Source: Anaerolineaceae bacterium
GTDB lineage: Bacteria > Chloroflexota > Anaerolineae > Anaerolineales > Anaerolineaceae
Direction of reading: 5' to 3'
NCBI GenBank assembly: GCA_029975475.1
Contig: JARKPB010000019.1
Location: 223,233 to 287,232, forward strand
Length of the DNA: 64,000 nt
The notes beneath the pieces were generated by a model that was not told the origin of the DNA, searched no databases, and saw only the letters and a list, made by a program, of their open reading frames with translations. Below, in pieces: positions 8,201-15,060 of this stretch. The position numbers were made by a program, and so were the translations under genes. The stretch's first letter is position 1, and every line of letters starts with the position of its first letter.

Positions 8201-10461
8201 GTTGCGATGCTGCTGATGTTGGTTCCTGCTTCGGTGGTGGTGAGAAAGCCGCTGATGTTGTTATGCGCGCCGGCGGATGTGATTTTGACCGTCACGCTGG
8301 CGGTGCAGGAACCGCCAGCCGGCAAGATCGCTCCGCTGGGCGAACCGAAGGTCAGACTGGTCGCGCCAGGGGCGGGCGACCAGGTGGGTGAACCGCCGCA
8401 GGTAGTGCTGGCTGACGGGCTGGTGTGAACTTCAACGCCGGCCGGCAGGGCATCGGTAAAGGCCGCGCCGTTCAGCGGCAGGCTGTTGGGATTGGTCAGC
8501 GTGAAGGTCAACACAGCCGTGTTGTTGACCGGCACCGCCGCGGCGCTGAAGGTTTTACTGATCGTGGCTTTTTCAGGAGTTCCGCAGCCGGTGAAGGTTA
8601 CCTGGTCTATGTTCATATCCGCGCCGCTGGTTTGAGCGTTCGCGCCGTACCCATAAATGCGGAAGTACGTGATGCCGGTCGTGCTGGCGGCGGGAAAATT
8701 ATACGGGCCGTAGGAAAGCCAGCCTGTGGTTAAGTTAAAATCAGCCGCTTTGGTCCAGTTGATCAGGTCGGTGCTGTAATGCAGTTCGCTGCTGGTCGGA
8801 CCGTTGGCTTTACGAGTGCTGTTAAACGACATCTGAATACTGTTGTACTTACTGGTGTCAATCGCGAACTGGATATACGGCGAAGTTGCGAGCGTCACCG
8901 GTCCATTTTTTGGCCAGCCGTAGAGCGCCATGGAAGGCGCGGCGGGACTGCCGGTGTTATCCGGCGCCGCGCTCAGACCATTGCCGAGGCTGATTTCCGC
9001 GGTGGTCACGTTGGGCTGTTTGCTGTTTGGGGCGGGTATGCCGCTCGTATAATCTGCGAAAGTCCACTGAGCCAGGTTAATGCCGCACAGCCCGGTGCCG
9101 CCGCTGGCGGTGTTAACGGTCAGACTGGCGCTGGCTGTCTTGCCGGTGTTGGTCGTGCCGACATACAGGGGATTGGTGGTATTGGTAAAGGTGCCGGTGG
9201 AGGTCGCCGTGACGTTCACCTTAATCACGCAGCTGCCTCCCTCGGCGACGGTGCCGTTGCTGAAGGACAGGCTGGTATCGTTGGCAGAGGGGTTAAATAT
9301 CACCGAACCGCAGCCAATCGTGCTCGCCCCGGTCGGGCTGGCAACTTTCAGGCCGTTCGGCAGAGGGTCGGTGAAATTAAACCCGGCGATCGCCGCCCCG
9401 TTCGGGTTGCTCAGCGTGATGGTCAGGGTGGAGATGCCGTTCACCGCGGTCGGGTTGGGGCTGAAGGATTTGCTGATGTTGACGTTGGTCGGGTCAACGA
9501 TCGCGGCAATCCGCGCGCCGGTCGAGTAATCCGAGTTGTAGTGATAGCTGCTGCCAGAAAAGTCGTAGAGGAGGGTCGTCAGTGTCTGATTGGTGCCGCC
9601 GCCGCTAATCACCTTGATCACGTAGGTGGTAACCACATTGCTGCCGCCCGATTTATAATCACCGCCTATGCAGGAGCGGTAATTGGGGCTGTTCGGGTCG
9701 CTCTCCCACAGACAGGCATCCGCGTACAGCTGGGGATGGTTGGTGGTGGCCACATAGGGCGAATTGTTCGCCGAGTAATTGGTGCTGACCGATTGAATTT
9801 CAAAAATCGTGTTGGGAAGATTGATAAACGCTTCGAACTGGTTGTAACCCTGAGTGGCCGTGCCGCCGTAGAGCTTGATGGTATAGGTGTTGCCGACCAC
9901 CAGCGCCATCGTTCCGCCGGGCGGGATCTCCTTCCCATCCAGTTCCACTTTGGTGACCGAATTGCGGTTCTGGGAAATCAATTTTTCGATATAGAGCTGC
10001 CGCGGCACCGGGCTGCTGCCGGTCGAGCCGTCCGCGGCGGTGGCGGTGATCTGATAGCGGCGTGTGGTAAAGTAAGCGCCTGGATCGCGGGTTACCTGCG
10101 CCTCAAAGTAAGCATCACGGCACTGGCCGGATGGGATGGAAGGGAGGACAATCACGTCCGAAGTGCCGGTCCGCAGGTTGATGTAAGGGTTGGCTGATTT
10201 CCATTCAAACACCACGCTGACGTTGTTCACCGCGGCGGCCTGGTCGTTGCATACTTTCACGCCGACCGGAAACAGGTAGGGCCCGCTGGCCGGCGCGTTG
10301 CTGTCCAGGCCGATGACATCCCAGGTGATTGGCACGACCCGCAAACTACCGGCCGCCAGGGCTGGCGCCGAGGGGAACGCTACCCCGGCCAGCATCGTAA
10401 ATAGGGCTATGATCCGCAACAGGATGGTGGTGACCTGCGTCCGGCGGTGGGTTGTTTGCAT
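2254..10461 (-). CDS. Giant secreted DUF11-repeat protein with a fused C-terminal sortase domain
   Basis: A 2735-residue exported protein. The N-terminal signal peptide ends around ALAA (residue 36). Several Ig-like DUF11-type domains follow (about 320-1390), interrupted by a lectin-like beta-sandwich region (about 455-640). Then nine gapless 101-residue units span residues 1392-2300, each with Cys at unit positions 50 and 63. After two degenerate units comes IPATG (2564-2568) and a sortase domain (about 2590-2735). The sortase has His2644 in TGHVSL, Cys2708 in TLVTC and an Arg in the following KRVLVRA strand, which is the complete catalytic triad. DUF11 arrays usually form extended cell-surface stalks. 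Here the array ends in an enzyme rather than in a hydrophobic anchor. The gene stands alone, with its own terminator. The substrate of the sortase is unknown, and no other LPxTG-type protein is seen in the window. Confidence 0.93.
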   Translation of the reverse strand: MQTTHRRTQVTTILLRIIALFTMLAGVAFPSAPALAAGSLRVVPITWDVIGLDSNAPASGPYLFPVGVKVCNDQAAAVNNVSVVFEWKSANPYINLRTGTSDVIVLPSIPSGQCRDAYFEAQVTRDPGAYFTTRRYQITATAADGSTGSSPVPRQLYIEKLISQNRNSVTKVELDGKEIPPGGTMALVVGNTYTIKLYGGTATQGYNQFEAFINLPNTIFEIQSVSTNYSANNSPYVATTNHPQLYADACLWESDPNSPNYRSCIGGDYKSGGSNVVTTYVIKVISGGGTNQTLTTLLYDFSGSSYHYNSDYSTGARIAAIVDPTNVNISKSFSPNPTAVNGISTLTITLSNPNGAAIAGFNFTDPLPNGLKVASPTGASTIGCGSVIFNPSANDTSLSFSNGTVAEGGSCVIKVNVTATSTGTFTNTTNPLYVGTTNTGKTASASLTVNTASGGTGLCGINLAQWTFADYTSGIPAPNSKQPNVTTAEISLGNGLSAAPDNTGSPAAPSMALYGWPKNGPVTLATSPYIQFAIDTSKYNSIQMSFNSTRKANGPTSSELHYSTDLINWTKAADFNLTTGWLSYGPYNFPAASTTGITYFRIYGYGANAQTSGADMNIDQVTFTGCGTPEKATISKTFSAAAVPVNNTAVLTFTLTNPNSLPLNGAAFTDALPAGVEVHTSPSASTTCGGSPTWSPAPGATSLTFGSPSGAILPAGGSCTASVTVKITSAGAHNNISGFLTTTEAGTNISSIATANINGLLPPSISKTFSPESVVAGGRTRLIFIINNPNMDTALTGVQFNDSLPTGMSVASPVVFSTENCGTPTFNPVGGATSFTFSGATIPAGQFCKVQVDVTAPGTVGSFTNTTSTVSSSNAGSGNTGSDTLTTTAPSPSIALLKQVGPSPSGPWTHFLAVAPNAPVYYRFTIENTGDVPLSNLQVVDSQLQGTSADPAGCSWTAPLPVASATVEPIQSCVRGPVTASSGSRPNTAEASGTYLTSTVTDTDTATYATTGLTLTKSAVETAFSSAGEVLHYSYLVKNTGFATLNGPVVISDDKASATCPALSTIGDLDNFFDPGEEITCTGAYTTTAQDVAAKKVTNRATASAGGSTSNESTATVPFNLPNLTVTKTNNTAGSLPKGGSFTWTIEVSNIGPLSASFGSAGQVILSDNLPGAPEDYSDGALTVIPGAVPPSGTIACTLSSATVSCVALTPVSLPPGASFSIQIPVSPLAAGERVNTAVVDPDELINEYDESDNSARDTVEVLAPPQISKQFSPDAIPLNGATTLTFTITNPNTASALTGVEFSDSLPEHMKVASPPEVTLSGCGTPVFEPQAEDTSLTFSGGTIAAGGTCTASVRIVSTATGTRTNTSAAVSSSNAGTGNQAVDDLTTYQATLTVEKSALPQTFSRAGEKITYSYQLTNTGDIELTGINLSDDKAGAVSCPRTSLAVDEQMTCSAEYTITSADMSAGSVSNTVTARSDQAPDAQDSLTIYRATLSVEKTASPLYFGAVDDSISYSYLVTNTGQVPLTGISLSDDLAGTVSCPQTSLDVAEQMTCTASYSISPGDFLNGTVTNTVTASSNEAPDAADSATVRRATLSVTKSADPGYFSQQGDEIIYEYLIQNTGAVTLHNINVIDDKGGAADCPKTSLAAGENMTCSLTYTILPADVASGSVTNQVTVSSTEAPDAVDELTIYLASAEVTKTAAPLYFQAEGDEITYTYVITNNGSEPLTGIVVSDNKAGTVPCPNTSLAAGGSMTCTTTYLITAADVTRKFVTNTVTVTSNELPPISDHATVSLARLRVVKSADPDRYTRTGEEITYSYEVENVGAYPLTGIHLSDDRLGAVSCPKTSLTAGESMTCTKTYTVTAGDFLAGSLTNTVTAKSDQAPDATSTVTLYPATMTVEKSADPAYFTAEGQTITYSYLITNTGGTPLTGISASDDQLGTVTCPKTSLNIGEQMTCSGTYTITSADVTAKSVTNKVTVSSSETPDEEDTLTIYLARLAVNKSASPVYYGKAGDGITYTYQVRNTGQVALTGISLSDDKAGSVTCPKDSLTAGEEMTCEKTYTVSAADVTAGSVSNTVTASSDQAPDATDQETVRLARLSVSKSASPEVYLKAGDGITYTYQVRNTGQVALTGISLSDDKAGSVTCPKGSLTVGEEMTCEKTYAVSAADVTAGSVSNTVTASSDQAPDATAQETVRLAGLTLTKSASPAYFTAAGQTIHYSYKVTNTGSSSLSGLSVTDDRGVAVTCPKTTLAVDESMTCSGTYETSAADVEAGEVTNHATASSTEGASANDSLTIRFGALKVEKSVSAVLIVNPDVIRITYRIAVENLGGADLQDLSIRDDLAEAFDSAVSWSLTGTNSADFNLNAAYNGSSEVELLAPGNALPAGEEGALTLTVEVNTGGKALVFTNTAEVTGMTDDETRVTGTDSVSGPEFADPAVSKSVNIQRAAVGEQVTFTITATNSGTSPALNVVVTDPLPANLDLVSATASGGRAVEVIAPRTVRVEIGSLDPGEVVTITVLARVNAPGQPPVTNQVTLSTDSLTDIRSNNTSSAVLEISQPVIPATGFAPGVITRLPPQTADKQYQTADDLTLEIPDLGVKMPVVGVPLTGGEWDVTWLGRSAGYLEGSAYPTHSGNSVLTGHVSLPDGTPGPFSRLGELRWGQPVLIHAFGKVYHYEVRQVSVAAPQETARLLQHEEKAWLTLVTCKDFNPVANGYLKRVLVRAVLVRVDPAK
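3562..6288 (-). repeat. Tandem array of nine 303-bp (101-codon) repeats
   Basis: The array is 2727 bp, exactly 9 x 303. Units begin at each A-(T/R/G/S)-L/A-x-V-x-K-S/T motif and are in register with no indels. Each unit encodes NTG near positions 29-31, a SDD/DD turn near 41-43, C-P at 50-51 and M-T-C at 61-63. Most units are diverged at the DNA level, but one adjacent pair is nearly identical. Confidence 0.9.
3864..4469 (-). repeat. Recently duplicated pair of DUF11 units
   Basis: Two consecutive 303-bp units encode nearly the same 101 residues (for example both contain GITYTYQVRNTGQVALTGIS) and remain very similar at synonymous sites. The flanking units are clearly diverged. This indicates a recent duplication or a gene conversion inside the array. 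Confidence 0.8.
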
Positions 10462-10545
10462 AGGTTTTATGGTTCCCTGTCAGGTATAAAATGGAAAATT
10501 AATGCCACGGAGGGTTTTGTCCTGAAAAATGGACAGACACGATAC

Positions 10546-10573
10546 ATTTTAACCAGTTTTAATCATTGCGCAA
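10546..10573 (-). promoter_or_regulatory. Candidate promoter of the DUF11/sortase gene
   Basis: Minus strand TTGCGC (10568-10573), 16 bp, TAAAAT (10546-10551). The leader to the start codon at 10461 would be about 80 nt. The -35 overlaps the small palindrome TTGCGCAA. The rest of the 169-bp gap between the divergent genes shows no other clear signal apart from the -10 of the LacI gene. Confidence 0.35.
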
Positions 10574-10612
10574 CCCTGGAAAATTGCGGCTTTATTGCAA
10601 GATTTGCTGCCG

Positions 10613-10618
10613 TATAAT
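10613..10618 (+). promoter_or_regulatory. -10 box of the lacI-like gene
   Basis: TATAAT lies 12 bp before the start codon at 10631. There is no Shine-Dalgarno sequence and no good -35 at the usual spacing. The transcript would have a leader of only a few nucleotides. Confidence 0.45.
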
Positions 10619-10630
10619 TAAACAAAACCC

Positions 10631-11662
10631 ATGCCCATCACTCTGCGCGAACTGGCCCGGAAGTTAAATCTCTCGATCACCACCGTCTCGCGCGCGCTGG
10701 ACGGTTACCCTGACGTGGCCGCGGCCACGCGCGAGCGGGTGATCGCCGCGGCGCGGGAAGCCGGCTATGAACCCGCCTACGCCGCGCGCCTGATGCGCCG
10801 GCACAGAACCGGCGCGCTTGGCTACATCCTGCCCGGCGGGGGCGAACAGTTCCGCGACCCCTTCCACAGCGCCTTTCTCACCGGCCTGTGCGACCGCGCG
10901 GCCAGCCAGGGCGCCGATATTCTGATTTCTTCCGCCCCGCCCGACAGCGCGGAGGAGCAGACCCTCTACCGCCGCTGGGTGCTGGGCGGCAGGGTTGACG
11001 GCATGCTGATCAACCGGCTGAGGCTGCGCGACTGGCGGATCCAGTTCCTGCGCGGCCAGGGCATTCCCTTTGTCTGCCTGGCACCTTCACCTGACCCGCC
11101 CGCGCAGGGGGAAGAACTGGAATGCCCCGGTGTGCGGGTGGACGACCGCGGCGGGATGCGCCGCCTGACCGCCCACCTGCTCGCCCTCGGCCACCGCCGC
11201 CTGGGGTACATCGGCGGACCGCCTGAACTGGTTCTGACGCGCGAGCGGTTGAACGGAGTGCGCGAGGCGCTGCGGTCCGCGGGCATTGATCCGCAAGGGT
11301 TGTTGATCGAAACCGCCGCCCTGGATGAGGACAGCGGGTATCAGGCTGCCCGCCGGCTGCTCAACCTGGCTGAACCGCCGACCGCCCTGATCGCCTGCAG
11401 CGATCTGATCGCGCTGGGCGCGCTGCGCGCGGTTCAAGAGGCTGGTTTTCAGCCCGGGGCTGAAATTGCCGTCAGCGGTTACGACGGCATACCCGCCGCG
11501 GCCCTGGCGCACCCGCCGCTGACCACCCTGGAGCAGCCGACCTATCAAATCGCCGGCCGGATGGTGGAAATTCTGCTGGCGCATCTGGCGGGCAAATCTG
11601 AACCGCCGCCGGATGAAATCTACCAACCGCGCCTGATCCTGCGCGCATCCACACAATCATGA
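10631..11662 (+). CDS. LacI-family transcriptional regulator
   Basis: A 343-residue regulator of the LacI/GalR family, the usual length. The N-terminal helix-turn-helix has the diagnostic TTVSRALDG at about residues 17-25 and continues with the hinge helix near residues 50-58. The remainder is a periplasmic-binding-protein-like effector domain that probably binds a small molecule such as a sugar. Its stop codon overlaps the start of the antiporter gene (ATGA), so the two are translationally coupled. Regulators of this family are more often linked to sugar catabolism; coupling to a cation antiporter is unusual. Target operators and effector are unknown; a palindrome with central CG at 38870 is a possible target type. 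Confidence 0.9.
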   Translation: MPITLRELARKLNLSITTVSRALDGYPDVAAATRERVIAAAREAGYEPAYAARLMRRHRTGALGYILPGGGEQFRDPFHSAFLTGLCDRAASQGADILISSAPPDSAEEQTLYRRWVLGGRVDGMLINRLRLRDWRIQFLRGQGIPFVCLAPSPDPPAQGEELECPGVRVDDRGGMRRLTAHLLALGHRRLGYIGGPPELVLTRERLNGVREALRSAGIDPQGLLIETAALDEDSGYQAARRLLNLAEPPTALIACSDLIALGALRAVQEAGFQPGAEIAVSGYDGIPAAALAHPPLTTLEQPTYQIAGRMVEILLAHLAGKSEPPPDEIYQPRLILRASTQS

Positions 11663-13317
11663 AACAACTCCGCCCTCCCCTTCGCCGCCTGACGGCGCTC
11701 CTCCCGCTTTTCGCCCTGCTGTTAACCGGCTGCGCCGGCCAGGAGCAGGTCGGAGAGGTCAGCCAGATCGTAAAGACCGAAGAAATTGTGATTGGCCTAC
11801 TGTTGATCGCCGCGCTGGTGGCCATGCTGACCCAGCGCCTGCGCATCCCTTACACGGTCGGGCTGGTCCTGGTCGGTTTTGGGCTGACCCTCTTCGGTCA
11901 GATCCCCTTCCTGTTCATCACCCCGGACATCATTCTGGCGCTGCTGGTGCCGCCGCTGGTTTTCGAAGCGGCTTTTCACCTCAATTACCGCGACCTGCGC
12001 CAGAATTTGCCGGTGATCCTCTCGCTGGCCGTGCCGGGGGTCATCCTCACCACCGCGCTGGTCGGCCTGTTTGTGTTTTACTCGGCCGGGATCAGCCTGC
12101 CGGCTGCGCTGCTGTTTGGCGCTCTGGTGGCGGCGACCGACCCGGTCTCTGTGGTAGCGCTGTTTCGCAGCATGGGCGCGCCGCGCCGGCTGCAGGTGAT
12201 CATCGAAGGCGAAAGCCTGCTAAACGACGGCACCGCCATCGTGGTGTTCAACCTGATGCTGCTGTTTGTGCTCACCGGGCAGTTTAACCTGCTGCAGGGC
12301 GTGGGAGAATTTTTCTTCATCGCCGGCGGCGGGCTGCTGGTGGGGCTGGTTTCCGGCATCCTCATCTCGCAGTTGATCGGGCGGATTGACAACTATCTGG
12401 TTGAAACCGCCCTGACCACCGTGCTGGCGTACGGCGCTTATCTCACCGCTGAGTATCTTATCGGGGTCAGCGGGGTGCTGGCGGTGGTGGCGGCCGGGCT
12501 TTCCGCCGGACAGTTTGGCCCGCGCGGGATGTCCCCGACCACGCGCATCGTGGTCGCCAATTTCTGGGAGTTCGCCGCCTTTCTTGCCAACTCGTTTGTC
12601 TTTCTCATCATCGGGCTGGAAATTGATTTATCCGTGTTGGTCGCCAACGCGCCGGCGATCGGCTGGGCGATTCTGGCGGTCTTGATCGCCCGCGCGGTAA
12701 CCGTTTACGGCCTTTCCTGGGTAGGCAAGGGCATCCCCCTGGCCTGGAAGAACGTGCTCTTCTGGGGCGGGCTGCGCGGCGCCATTTCGCTGGCGCTGGC
12801 GCTCAGCCTGACCGCGGATATCCCCAACCGCACCCAGCTGCAGGCGATGGCGTTCGGGGTGGTGCTGTTCACCCTGCTGGTGCAGAGCCTGAGCATGAAG
12901 CCGTTTATGAAACGCTCGGGGCTGGTCTCTCAGGACCCGGCGCGTTTGGAATATGAAACCCAGCACGCCCGCGGTATCGCCCTGCGGGCGGCTCTAAACC
13001 GGCTGGAAAAGTTGAACCGCGACGGGTTGATTTCTGACCACAACTGGGATCAGGTGAAAGAACATCTGAAACACGAAATCCACAAGAGCGCAGAACGAAT
13101 GCGCGACGTGCTTGAGGTCGATCCGGAATTAAGAGAAGAAGCGCTGCAGGACGCGCTGCGCGAAGGGCTGCGCGTCCAGCGCAGCACGCTGACCGAACTC
13201 TATCACAGCAACATCATCAACGAAGAAATTTATTACGAACTCGTCTCCGCCGTGGATTTCAAACTGATTTCCGGCAACCTGCAGAACGGGAAAGACGAAG
13301 AGAAAAAAGCGGGTTAG
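11659..13317 (+). CDS. CPA1-family Na+(K+)/H+ antiporter (NhaP-like) with a lipobox-like N-terminus
   Basis: A 552-residue monovalent cation/proton antiporter in the cytoplasmic membrane, with about 12 hydrophobic segments up to residue 420. The diagnostic ATDPVSVVALF (the Asp-containing transport motif) and GESLLNDGTAIVVF are present. The C-terminal 130 residues form a charged, helical cytoplasmic tail, probably regulatory. Oddly, the N-terminus reads like a lipoprotein signal (basic residues, hydrophobic stretch, LLTGCAG with Cys near 25), followed by a short linker before the first canonical helix. It is translationally coupled to the LacI-type gene. Its stop overlaps the stop of the convergent VOC gene by two bases. 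Ion preference cannot be predicted here. Confidence 0.9.
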   Translation: MKQLRPPLRRLTALLPLFALLLTGCAGQEQVGEVSQIVKTEEIVIGLLLIAALVAMLTQRLRIPYTVGLVLVGFGLTLFGQIPFLFITPDIILALLVPPLVFEAAFHLNYRDLRQNLPVILSLAVPGVILTTALVGLFVFYSAGISLPAALLFGALVAATDPVSVVALFRSMGAPRRLQVIIEGESLLNDGTAIVVFNLMLLFVLTGQFNLLQGVGEFFFIAGGGLLVGLVSGILISQLIGRIDNYLVETALTTVLAYGAYLTAEYLIGVSGVLAVVAAGLSAGQFGPRGMSPTTRIVVANFWEFAAFLANSFVFLIIGLEIDLSVLVANAPAIGWAILAVLIARAVTVYGLSWVGKGIPLAWKNVLFWGGLRGAISLALALSLTADIPNRTQLQAMAFGVVLFTLLVQSLSMKPFMKRSGLVSQDPARLEYETQHARGIALRAALNRLEKLNRDGLISDHNWDQVKEHLKHEIHKSAERMRDVLEVDPELREEALQDALREGLRVQRSTLTELYHSNIINEEIYYELVSAVDFKLISGNLQNGKDEEKKAG

Positions 13318-14168
13318 CCCTCCAGCAGCACCGCGATCCCCGATGGGCTGCGCGCCAGCCAGCCGGCTTCGCCGGCTTGAACATCCTGACCGGCCTCTTT
13401 CAGGCGCGCCAGGGCGGCTTCGCGGGCAGCCGGGTCGGGGTAGCGCAGCCGGATCGCGCGCAGCCCGGCTCTGGCGGGGTCGTTCGGCGGGCCGCCAGCG
13501 GTCTGCCAGGTGTTGACCCCGATGTGATGATGATACTCCCCGAAGGCGAGAAAAGCCGCCGCCGGGCCGTAGCGCGTGACCAGGTTCAGGCCGAGCAGGC
13601 GCTGAAAAAAAGCCACTTCCGGCTCCAGGGCGTTCACCGCCAGATGCACGTGCCCCACCCGGGTCTCGGGGTGGATCCCGTGAAATGCCAGGGGCTGCGG
13701 CCCCAGTTCGGCCAGCAAGCCGTCCAGGTCCAGCTCCCAGGTATCCATCACCAGGCGCCCTTTGTCATCCACCGGCCAGTCCTCTTCCGGGTAATCGCGG
13801 TAAATCTCCAGGCCGTTGCCTTCCGGGTCAGCCAGGTAGAGGGCTTCGCTCACGCCGTGGTCCGCCACACCCTGCAGGGGCTGGCTGGTTTCAGCCAGGC
13901 GCACCAGCATGCGCGCCAGTTCCAGACGGTCAGGAACGCGCAGGGCGATGTGGTACAGCCCGGCCGCGCGCGGCAGCCGGGGCGCTCCCGGGGTGTGGAA
14001 CAGGTGGAGCAGCGCTTCGCCAGAAGGCGCGCCAAGCGACACCCGCCCGGCCTGGTTTTCCAGCACGCTGAACCCCAGGATCTCGGCGTAAAAACGCTGC
14101 ATTGTATCCAGATCGAGCACGTTCAATGAAACTGCGCCAAGCGCGCGGTGCGCGGTGATTTCGCTCAT
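13314..14168 (-). CDS. VOC-superfamily protein, CatE-like two-domain dioxygenase/glyoxalase fold
   Basis: A 284-residue protein built of two vicinal-oxygen-chelate modules. The first (about 8-125) includes AVSLNVLDLDTMQRFY and ends at ADPEGNGLEIYRD. The second (about 160-284) has GHVHLAV and the YHHHIGVNTW segment, which are typical of Bacillus CatE/YwbC-type proteins. Likely metal ligands are the His of GHVHL, a His of YHHH and a late acidic residue. Whether it opens aromatic rings or acts on another substrate is not known. The start is taken at ATG 14168 with AGAGGA upstream. The open frame extends 126 codons further, but that stretch overlaps the acetyltransferase gene out of frame and has no family similarity that I see. 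Confidence 0.82.
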   Translation of the reverse strand: MSEITAHRALGAVSLNVLDLDTMQRFYAEILGFSVLENQAGRVSLGAPSGEALLHLFHTPGAPRLPRAAGLYHIALRVPDRLELARMLVRLAETSQPLQGVADHGVSEALYLADPEGNGLEIYRDYPEEDWPVDDKGRLVMDTWELDLDGLLAELGPQPLAFHGIHPETRVGHVHLAVNALEPEVAFFQRLLGLNLVTRYGPAAAFLAFGEYHHHIGVNTWQTAGGPPNDPARAGLRAIRLRYPDPAAREAALARLKEAGQDVQAGEAGWLARSPSGIAVLLEG

Positions 14169-14230
14169 AGCATCCTCTGTATTCTTACAATATTTATCTG
14201 AATTATCCCAGCATACCACAACCCGCGCGT

Positions 14231-15058
14231 TCAGGCAAACACGCCGGTGAGGAACCGCGGCGAGAAGAGCAGGGTAAAGCCCAGCTTTTCCGCCACGCGC
14301 GCGGAGGGCAGGTTGTGCGCCCGGCACTCCCAGTGCGGGGTGAGGCCGGCCGCCAGGCACTGCTGAAGCAAGGCGGCCGCGGTCAGCGGCGCGATGCCCT
14401 GTCCGCGGTGAGCCTGGCCGGTGGTGATGCCGATGCCGCACATGTGCTCGCTGACGTATTCGCCGGTGCACCAGCAGGCGATCTCCGCGCCAATCAAGGC
14501 CGCCGCGCCCAGGCTGTACCGGGTGTAAGCCTCCACAGAGGTCCACATCCAGCCAATTTCCTTTCGGACTTCATCCAGCCCGCGCAGGTCAGCGCGCGCC
14601 AGAAAATCCGCGTCGATTCGCTCGATGCGCAGCCATGGCGGCCCGGGCGGCAGAACCGGAAGCGCGCCGCCTTCGAAGGTGTAAAAATATTCCGTCAGGA
14701 GTTCCAGGCTGGTCCCGCCAAAAATGCTGCGCAGGTGTTCTTCCCCGCCGCCGTGAGCCAGGCGGACGCCAAACGAGCGCCGGCCCATCTGCAGCGCCGC
14801 CGGGCGGATCTCGCGCTGCACCAGCCGGGCGAGTTCTTCCGCCTGGCGGCTGTTCCAGTCTTCGACTGCCAGGTAGAAGACGTTGTTGCCCTGATCCCAG
14901 AGCAGGGCGCCGCGCTGCGGCTGCCCGGGCTCCGCCCAGAAACGCGCGGGGGAATTTCCGGCAGCGGTGGAAGCGCAAACCATTTGCAGCTGGCGGTCAG
15001 CGGCGCACAAGCAGGCGAAATCTTCGGTTTGAGAAAGGCAGATTTCCTGGATCATCAC
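14231..15058 (-). CDS. GNAT-family N-acetyltransferase
   Basis: A 275-residue protein of the GNAT acetyltransferase fold. The acetyl-CoA binding signature is in the C-terminal half: GIGITTGQAHRGQGIA (motif A, Q/RxxGxG/A) followed by ECRAHNLPSARVAEKLGF (motif B). The N-terminal 120 residues are less conserved and may bind the acceptor. It resembles the GNAT_acetyltr_2 group. Two tandem starts, GTG at 15058 and ATG at 15055, lie 2-5 bp after the GGDEF gene stop, so it is probably cotranscribed with the c-di-GMP genes. The acceptor substrate is unknown. Confidence 0.85.
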   Translation of the reverse strand: MMIQEICLSQTEDFACLCAADRQLQMVCASTAAGNSPARFWAEPGQPQRGALLWDQGNNVFYLAVEDWNSRQAEELARLVQREIRPAALQMGRRSFGVRLAHGGGEEHLRSIFGGTSLELLTEYFYTFEGGALPVLPPGPPWLRIERIDADFLARADLRGLDEVRKEIGWMWTSVEAYTRYSLGAAALIGAEIACWCTGEYVSEHMCGIGITTGQAHRGQGIAPLTAAALLQQCLAAGLTPHWECRAHNLPSARVAEKLGFTLLFSPRFLTGVFA

Positions 15059-15060
15059 GG

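Noticed and set aside
8779..10197. Long plus-strand open frames (472 codons and shorter) opposite the DUF11/sortase gene
   Set aside because: They mirror a gene with signal peptide, repeats and catalytic motifs; the mirrored peptides are low-complexity Arg/Gly/Ala-rich and lack ribosome sites.
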